Made by a program: the position numbers and the translations under genes
In this document: positions 4,461 to 9,145 of the stretch, piece by piece
Layout: every line of letters starts with the position of its first letter
Position numbering within the stretch: position 1 is the stretch's first letter
Origin: a bacterium
Lineage (GTDB): Bacteria > JAMCPX01
DNA length: 9,145 bases
Direction: 5' to 3'
NCBI GenBank assembly: GCA_027364825.1
Contig: DAHXOM010000103.1
Location: forward strand, 1 to 9,145
The notes under the pieces: model-generated
Seen by the model: the letters and a program-made list of their open reading frames with translations, nothing else
Databases searched by the model: none
Told to the model about the DNA's origin: nothing

Positions 4461-6926
4461 TTAATTATCCTTCGGATTTACCGGCGGTTTGTGGCTCATG
4501 TAATACTGATATCCTGCCTTGCCTTTCAATACCAACCACTGGAGTGCCTGCATTTCCTGAGATGCCTGCGGGTTGTCAGGGTCCGTAAAGTCGAGGTGTA
4601 TGGATGTCCTGGCGCCGGGCGAACTCATCGAGTTCGTGGTAAAAGATATCCCCATCGGTATGGCCGTGTACGGCGTAAAGTCTGCAGTTGGTGTAAAGCA
4701 GTCAGCCATAGGGTTTGCGTAGGCATCGAACTGGCTTAACGGCTTTATGCCGAAGATTTGTTCCGTTGTTTTAAACATGCTGGAAAGAGAATAATGGACG
4801 TTCGATATATAACCCTTCTTTGCATAGGGACTTATCACAAGGCTGTACATCCTCATGGCGTCGACATGGTCCATGACACCCTGGGGATCGTCCTCTGTCA
4901 CGAATATGACCATATCCTTCCAGAAAGGGCTGTGGGTCAGTGCATCCACTATCATGCCAAGTCCTGCATCGTTATCAGCCACAAATGATTGCGGGGTCGG
5001 GTTTCCGGGGCTTATACCTTCGGTATGGTCGTTCGGAAGCCATATATAAATAAACTGCGGGAGCTGTCCGTCTGCGATATAGCCGTTCAACTCCTGGATA
5101 AAATCATCCGCCTTTGTCGTATCCCGTATGCCCAGATTAAACCCGGGCCATGGATATACATGGCTTGTATAGGTACCCAGTATTTGCGGTATGCTAAGGT
5201 TTACAAACTCACCGTAGTTGCGGAAGCTTATGCCAAGCGAGAGCAGATACTCAAAAAAGTAGCCTGCATCAGGGATTGCAAGGCTGGTCACATACAGTGG
5301 ATCCGAAAGCCCCCTGCCCGAATAGTCCTGTATCCATGTCTTCTCTACAAAATCCGTCGAATTGGCACCTTTCAGCCATTGATGCCCCTGTACGGATGAC
5401 TGACCTTCAGCATAGAAATTGTCCGTCAGACAAAACCTGTCTGCAAGAGCATGGCTGTTGGGTGTGTAGGTCTTCCCGTAGATCGCAAGGGCCGGATCCC
5501 CGTTACCCCTGCCAAGGTCGCCGAAGTATGAATCGTAGGTCTTGTTTTCCCGTATGATAAACACCACATGCTTCAGCTTGTTCCATTGAAAATTGTTGTT
5601 CTGCTCCCATGCATACGGGCAGTTATTTGCATCCACCTGCTGGGTCGTCAAGCTGAGTTCGCTCAACGTATTGACAGGAATTGAGGACAGGCTGCCCTGG
5701 ATCATTGCACCGATATACTGCCCCTGGATATTGGGACCAGCACCGATACCGTTGGCATTCGCAACATACAGGGTATTACCATCCGGACTCACAGCTACAG
5801 CGGAAGGATACCATGCGGTCGGGATCCTTCCCCCTATTGCGTTCGTGGACGTTGTTATGACAGCCACTGCATTTTCCCCGGCAAGTGCAACATATAATCT
5901 GCTGTTGTCCGGACTTAATGCCAGTGACACCGGCATACTGCCGTCAGGTGCATTGGTATACGGGGCAAGGTTTATCGTTGTAGTTACGGTAAAGACGGAT
6001 ACGTCGATAACGCTGATGGTATCGTTATTGGTATTGGCAACATACAGGGTTGACCCGTCGCTGGTAAGGGCAAAAGCCTCGGGATGAGAACCAACCCGTA
6101 TCGAGTGGACAATGGCAAACGATGAAGTGTCGATGACGTCGATGGTATCTGTGCCCTGCTCTGCAACGAACAGGTATTTTCCGTCCTTTGAAATGACCAG
6201 TGCGTAGGGGTATACATCGGTCCTATTGTTATAACTATCAAGGTCTACGCTGCTCTGTAAAGTGCCTGTACTGACATCATAGGCACTGACGGTATCCGAA
6301 AGCATCTCTGCAACATACAGGGTACTGTCATCCGGGCTGATTGCAACGGCATCCGGGAAAGGGTTGGTCGTATACGTGTAATCTATGGAAAGGGTCTGCA
6401 TGTTTATCCGTACGACATCATTGCCACCGCCGCCTGCTGCATAAGCCTCAGTACCTGCATTGTTCAGTATCATACTCTGAAAAAGATTGTTGGTACTCTG
6501 GTTAACCGCAGCCGGGGATATGAAATCGGCACCGACCGTACCGTAACCCGGTATAATCTGTCCTGTGATTGTCAGGGAAGTTGCGGCAGTATCTATGACC
6601 GAGATCGACTGGTATTGCATAATAGGGGGAAGATTCGTGTCCGTACAATCCCAGTATTGCCATGCCCTGCCATAACCGCTGTTCAGGACAAAGAGGTGAC
6701 TACCGTCCTTTGAGAACATGAGTGCATCGGGGAACGGTCCTACTTTTATCTGATTTCCAAGGGGTGTAATAAATTTACCATCCGATATTTGCTGCTGCGG
6801 TATATTCAACGTCGGCTGAGGACAGGACGGAATAGCTTCTGATGGAATAGCTTCTTTGGTTCCGCTTGAACTCTTTGCACATGCATTGACAAACAGTATC
6901 ATACATATTGCCAGGACATAACGCAT
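4461..6926 (-). CDS. Lipoprotein: YVTN/YncE-type seven-bladed beta-propeller fused to an alkaline-phosphatase-superfamily phosphoesterase domain
   Basis: This 821-residue protein has an N-terminal signal with lipobox VNAC (lipidated Cys16). A linker follows, then seven propeller blades from about residue 55 to 430. Blade signatures include SKDGSHLFVLN, SPDDSTLYVAE, SKDGKYLFVAE, SDGSTLYVANTNNDTISVID, SPDNSRLYVAL and SPDGNTLYVANAN. From about 450 to 745 there is a phosphoesterase domain of the phospholipase C/AcpA type (Pfam 'Phosphoesterase'). It has HVVFIIRENKTYDSYFGD at 453-470, matching the family's metal-site 'HVV.l..EN.sfD.YFG', then DNFYAEGQSSVQGHQW near 502-517, PNDHTEG at 631-637, and TEDDPQGVMDHVDA at 677-690, corresponding to the 'yDE.gG..DHV' block. 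A metal-dependent phosphomonoesterase or diesterase outside the cytoplasm is likely; the substrate is unknown. Databases often call this architecture a bifunctional YncE/alkaline phosphatase family protein. It is the first gene of a two-gene lipoprotein operon. Confidence 0.9.
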   Translation of the reverse strand: MRYVLAICMILFVNACAKSSSGTKEAIPSEAIPSCPQPTLNIPQQQISDGKFITPLGNQIKVGPFPDALMFSKDGSHLFVLNSGYGRAWQYWDCTDTNLPPIMQYQSISVIDTAATSLTITGQIIPGYGTVGADFISPAAVNQSTNNLFQSMILNNAGTEAYAAGGGGNDVVRINMQTLSIDYTYTTNPFPDAVAISPDDSTLYVAEMLSDTVSAYDVSTGTLQSSVDLDSYNNRTDVYPYALVISKDGKYLFVAEQGTDTIDVIDTSSFAIVHSIRVGSHPEAFALTSDGSTLYVANTNNDTISVIDVSVFTVTTTINLAPYTNAPDGSMPVSLALSPDNSRLYVALAGENAVAVITTSTNAIGGRIPTAWYPSAVAVSPDGNTLYVANANGIGAGPNIQGQYIGAMIQGSLSSIPVNTLSELSLTTQQVDANNCPYAWEQNNNFQWNKLKHVVFIIRENKTYDSYFGDLGRGNGDPALAIYGKTYTPNSHALADRFCLTDNFYAEGQSSVQGHQWLKGANSTDFVEKTWIQDYSGRGLSDPLYVTSLAIPDAGYFFEYLLSLGISFRNYGEFVNLSIPQILGTYTSHVYPWPGFNLGIRDTTKADDFIQELNGYIADGQLPQFIYIWLPNDHTEGISPGNPTPQSFVADNDAGLGMIVDALTHSPFWKDMVIFVTEDDPQGVMDHVDAMRMYSLVISPYAKKGYISNVHYSLSSMFKTTEQIFGIKPLSQFDAYANPMADCFTPTADFTPYTAIPMGISFTTNSMSSPGARTSIHLDFTDPDNPQASQEMQALQWLVLKGKAGYQYYMSHKPPVNPKDN
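5761..6323 (-). repeat. Three identical 14-base copies inside the propeller, marking alternate blades
   Basis: The plus-strand sequence GCAACATACAGGGT occurs exactly at 5761-5774, 6037-6050 and 6310-6323, spaced 276 and 273 bases apart. On the coding strand each encodes TLYVA, at residues 386-390, 294-298 and 202-206. These are blades 7, 5 and 3. The intervening blades 4 and 6 read YLFVA and RLYVA and have diverged at the DNA level. The flanks of the copies at 5761 and 6310 are also clearly similar. The pattern suggests expansion of the propeller by two-blade units. Confidence 0.7.
6826..6855 (-). repeat. 15-base tandem duplication in the linker after the signal peptide
   Basis: Two adjacent 15-base units, GACGGAATAGCTTCT and GATGGAATAGCTTCT on the plus strand, differ at one base. 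They encode a doubled EAIPS in the linker between the lipidated cysteine and the first propeller blade. The duplication is in frame and lies in a region that tolerates length change. Confidence 0.75.
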
Positions 6927-6935
6927 CTTTATAAG

Positions 6936-6941
6936 TCCTCC
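6936..6941 (-). promoter_or_regulatory. Strong ribosome binding site of the propeller-phosphoesterase gene
   Basis: The minus strand reads GGAGGA here, with 9 bases before the ATG at 6926-6924. It is the best Shine-Dalgarno sequence in the window and supports the chosen start, which also gives a proper lipoprotein signal. Confidence 0.85.
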
Positions 6942-6970
6942 TATTATAGGTGATTCGTACTGTATATAAA

Positions 6971-7000
6971 ACTATACTGTGATTATAAATATATTGTCAA
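6971..7000 (-). promoter_or_regulatory. Sigma-70-type promoter of the lipoprotein operon
   Basis: On the minus strand a consensus -35 TTGACA (7000-6995) is followed by an 18-base AT-rich spacer and TATAGT (6976-6971), which matches five of six bases of the -10 consensus. Transcription would start near 6964, leaving a leader of about 38 bases containing the GGAGGA site. The hexamer TACTGT occurs at 6958-6963 and 6975-6980 on the plus strand, overlapping the -10 and the start region. These could be regulator contacts, but two short copies are weak evidence. Confidence 0.7.
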
Positions 7001-7129
7001 ACAGGACTAAGAAATGTTAGCAGTTAAAGCAAGAGCACGCATAAAAAGGTATGAACATGGCACACTATTTGAAATGTACGTTTCTTCGTGACAGGTATTA
7101 TTGATGACAGAAAACCCATGGGGAATCCG

Positions 7130-7159
7130 TTCACAATTGCACAACCATGCAGGTATAAT
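7130..7159 (+). promoter_or_regulatory. Candidate sigma-70-type promoter of the transketolase gene
   Basis: TTCACA (7130-7135) matches five of six bases of the -35 consensus. It is followed after 18 bases by a perfect TATAAT (7154-7159). Initiation near 7166 would give a leader of about 65 bases that contains the three 10-base repeats and the AAAGGAG site. This is a match by eye; other starts are possible in this AT-rich region. Confidence 0.55.
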
Positions 7160-7183
7160 CGGGGCAACGGCATTCGCAGGCCG

Positions 7184-7213
7184 CATATTCCCACACATTC
7201 CCACATATTCATA
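7184..7213 (+). repeat. Three tandem 10-base repeats upstream of transketolase
   Basis: The units CATATTCCCA (7184-7193), CACATTCCCA (7194-7203) and CATATTCATA (7204-7213) are imperfect copies with a period of 10, one helical turn. They sit between the predicted transcription start and the ribosome binding site. They could bind a protein on one face of the DNA or act in the RNA leader. No known operator is recognised. Confidence 0.5.
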
Positions 7214-7216
7214 GAT

Positions 7217-7223
7217 AAAGGAG
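7217..7223 (+). promoter_or_regulatory. Ribosome binding site of transketolase
   Basis: AAAGGAG lies 7 bases before the ATG at 7231 and fixes this start. The protein then begins with a short lysine/serine-rich tail before the conserved transketolase N-terminus. Confidence 0.85.
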
Positions 7224-7230
7224 CTAAATT

Positions 7231-9145
7231 ATGAGCAAGAAAAAGGTTTCAACAAAATCATCGAGACTGGATGAACTCTGCATAAACAGCATTCGTTTCC
7301 TGTCCATTGACGCAATAGAAAAAGCCAACAGCGGGCATCCCGGCATCGTGATGGGTACGGCACCTATGGCATACGCAATCTGGACAGGATTTCTAAAACA
7401 CAACCCTGCAAACCCGGACTGGTTCGACAGGGACAGGTTCATACTTTCTGCAGGACACGGGTCAATGCTTTTGTACAGCCTGCTTCACCTTACCGGCTAT
7501 GCGGTTTCCCTTGACCAGATCAAACAGTTCAGACAATGGGGAAGCATAACCCCGGGACATCCCGAACGGGGCATTGTGCCCGGTGTAGAGGTTACCACCG
7601 GCCCCCTTGGCCAGGGTTTCGCAAACGGGGTTGGTATGGCAATTGCCGAGGCATACCTTGCTGCACGGTATAATCGTCCCGGGTTTAAGATCATTAACCA
7701 TTTCACCTATGCCATTGTCAGCGATGGTGATTTAATGGAGGGAGTCGCATCAGAGGCAGCATCCCTGGCAGGCCACCTCGGACTGGGCAAGTTGATCTAC
7801 CTTTATGACGACAACCGCATCTCGCTTGCCGCTTCCACGGACATTACCTTTACCGAGAACCGAGCAAAACGCTTCGAAGCATACGGCTGGCATACGCAGA
7901 CAGTGAAAGACGGGAATGATCCTGATGCCGTAAAAAAAGCCATCCGCACTGCAAAAAGCGAAAAGGACCGGCCTTCCATAATACTGATAAGAACGCACAT
8001 AGGATTCGGTTCGCCAAAAAAACAGGATACCTTTGAAGCCCACGGCGCTCCTCTCGGTAAAGAGGAAACAATACTTACGAAGAAAAATCTCAACTGGCCT
8101 GCTGAGCCGGATTTTTATATACCGGACCAGGCACTTGAGCATTTCAGAAAGGCTGTGGCGCTGGGGAAAAAAGCAGAGACAGACTGGGAATCGCAGTTCA
8201 GGGAATACTCAAGGGCCTTCCCCGAGCTTGCGCAGGAGCTTCGTCTCTTCATAACCGGCGGACTACCTGAAGGCTGGGACAAGAACATCCCTGCATTCCA
8301 ATCAGATGCAAAAGGTATGGCTACGCGCGTGGTGTCCGGGAAGGTCCTGAACGTAATTGCACCGGCGCTGCCCCACATAATAGGCGGTTCCTGCGATCTG
8401 GATCCATCGACGCATACGGCTTTAAAAGATAGGGGCGATTTTGGCAACCCGAAGGTTATTCACGGGGATCAACAGGGTTCTGTAGGCAAATCATGGGGCT
8501 TCAACGGCAGAAACATACACTTCGGGGTACGGGAACATGCCATGGGATCAATGATGAACGGCATGGCAGCACACCGCGGCATTCTGCCGTTCGGCTCGAC
8601 ATTCCTGATCTTCTCGGACTACATGCGTCCGGCGATCCGTCTTGCAGCGCTGATGGGTCTTAAGGTGATTTATGTCTTTACGCATGACAGCATCAGCGTG
8701 GGAGAGGACGGACCTACACACCAGCCGGTCGAACAGCTTGCAAGCCTCCGGGCAATACCCGATTTGACAATCATACGGCCCTGTGATGCAAACGAAACAG
8801 CAGAGGCATGGCGCGTTGCAATCGAAACGAAGGACCGTCCCGTTGCCCTGGTATTGACACGCCAGAACGTGCCGACGTTTGACAGGCTGACCGTAGCCGG
8901 TGCCGGGGGGTTAAGAAAAGGTGCTTACATATTTTCGGATGCCGAAAACAGCAAACCGGATATAATCCTTATAGCAAGCGGGTCAGAGGTCCATCTTGCA
9001 ATGGAGACAAAGCAACAGCTCCTTGCAAAAGGTATCAAGACCAGGGTCGTATCAATGCCGAGCTGGGAGCTGTTCGAGGCACAACCAGCCGAATACAAAG
9101 ATTCTGTGCTTCCCCGGGATATAAAGGCGCGGCTTACTATTGAAG
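7231..9145 (+). CDS. tkt: Transketolase, truncated by the right window edge
   Basis: This thiamine-diphosphate enzyme moves two-carbon ketol units between sugar phosphates in the non-oxidative pentose phosphate or Calvin-type pathway, in the cytosol. The frame is open for 638 codons to the edge; full transketolases are usually about 660-670 residues, so only the last few dozen residues are missing. Visible motifs are SGHPG (34-38, His36), SAGHGSML (73-80), GHPE (109-112) and TTGPLGQG (122-129). The thiamine-diphosphate and metal motif is SDGDLMEG (164-171) ending at Asn195, with Ser where Gly is commoner in GDG. Further on are EAHGAPLG, the catalytic glutamate Glu435 in FGVREHAMG, THDSISVGEDGPTHQP, and LTRQN. 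All three domains are present (PP, Pyr, and most of the C-terminal domain), so it is the full-length single-chain type, not the split form. Codon 1 is set by the AAAGGAG site. Confidence 0.95.
   Translation, partial: MSKKKVSTKSSRLDELCINSIRFLSIDAIEKANSGHPGIVMGTAPMAYAIWTGFLKHNPANPDWFDRDRFILSAGHGSMLLYSLLHLTGYAVSLDQIKQFRQWGSITPGHPERGIVPGVEVTTGPLGQGFANGVGMAIAEAYLAARYNRPGFKIINHFTYAIVSDGDLMEGVASEAASLAGHLGLGKLIYLYDDNRISLAASTDITFTENRAKRFEAYGWHTQTVKDGNDPDAVKKAIRTAKSEKDRPSIILIRTHIGFGSPKKQDTFEAHGAPLGKEETILTKKNLNWPAEPDFYIPDQALEHFRKAVALGKKAETDWESQFREYSRAFPELAQELRLFITGGLPEGWDKNIPAFQSDAKGMATRVVSGKVLNVIAPALPHIIGGSCDLDPSTHTALKDRGDFGNPKVIHGDQQGSVGKSWGFNGRNIHFGVREHAMGSMMNGMAAHRGILPFGSTFLIFSDYMRPAIRLAALMGLKVIYVFTHDSISVGEDGPTHQPVEQLASLRAIPDLTIIRPCDANETAEAWRVAIETKDRPVALVLTRQNVPTFDRLTVAGAGGLRKGAYIFSDAENSKPDIILIASGSEVHLAMETKQQLLAKGIKTRVVSMPSWELFEAQPAEYKDSVLPRDIKARLTIE

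Larger units (their letters stand above)
6927..7230. other. Divergent intergenic region between the lipoprotein operon and transketolase
   Basis: These 304 bases lie between the divergent starts. They hold a near-consensus leftward promoter (6971-7000), a rightward promoter-like pair (7130-7159), three 10-base direct repeats (7184-7213) and both ribosome binding sites. The stretch from about 7001 to 7129 has no function I recognise. It contains a 25-codon ORF (7014-7091) preceded by AGGA, listed as a low-confidence observation. I see no riboswitch fold or tRNA. Confidence 0.7.

Noticed and set aside
4989..6087. Plus-strand open frames of 136 codons (4989-5399) and 164 codons (5593-6087) opposite the lipoprotein gene
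   Set aside because: They are antisense to conserved phosphoesterase and propeller coding sequence, show no domain, and carry no upstream signals.
5761..6323. Regularly spaced identical 14-base words considered as a CRISPR-like array
   Set aside because: The spacing of about 275 bases is far too long, and the words encode the propeller TLYVA motif in frame.
7104..7214. A 36-codon ORF ending just before the transketolase ribosome binding site, considered as a leader peptide
   Set aside because: Its start is upstream of the predicted transcription start, it lacks a good Shine-Dalgarno sequence, and it includes the 10-base repeats, which explain its sequence better.

Overview
The window is about 9.1 kb of ordinary-looking, moderate-GC bacterial chromosome with seven protein genes. 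The gene set is a leucyl-aminopeptidase-type peptidase, a CobA-type cobalamin adenosyltransferase, a split acyl-CoA mutase, a response-regulator diguanylate cyclase, two envelope lipoproteins and a transketolase. It suggests a Gram-negative, probably anaerobic bacterium of the Desulfobacterota (deltaproteobacterial) or Nitrospirota type. That placement is an impression from gene content and protein style, not a measurement. I see no RNA gene, insertion sequence, phage gene or CRISPR array.

Left part (1-2318, + strand): a tight cluster of the 3' end of a pepA-like gene, then cobO, then a mutase large subunit whose start overlaps cobO by 17 bases. The adenosyltransferase makes adenosylcobalamin, and the mutase depends on adenosylcobalamin, so the pairing makes functional sense. 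Automated annotation would call the mutase methylmalonyl-CoA mutase. However, the two residues that select methylmalonyl-CoA (Tyr89 and Arg207 in the Propionibacterium enzyme) are Phe74 and Gln192 here, in an ungapped alignment. That is the isobutyryl-CoA mutase signature. The B12-binding domain is absent and no small subunit gene lies in the window.

Middle part (2319-6926, - strand), in transcription order: an 821-residue lipoprotein joining a seven-bladed YVTN beta-propeller to a phosphoesterase domain; 7 bases later, a DUF1573-type lipoprotein with three Ig-like domains; then, after 136 bases with its own promoter-like sequence, a REC-GGDEF diguanylate cyclase. The first two very likely form an operon driven by a near-consensus promoter at 6971-7000 and act at the cell envelope. 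The cyclase converges on the mutase gene with only 16 bases between stop codons.

Right part (6927-9145): a 304-base divergent intergenic region with a promoter-like sequence for each direction and three phased 10-base repeats just before the transketolase ribosome binding site, followed by a transketolase gene cut off by the window edge after 638 codons.

The points most worth a second look are the isobutyryl-CoA-mutase-like active site in a cobO-coupled orphan large subunit, and the propeller-phosphoesterase plus DUF1573 lipoprotein pair.
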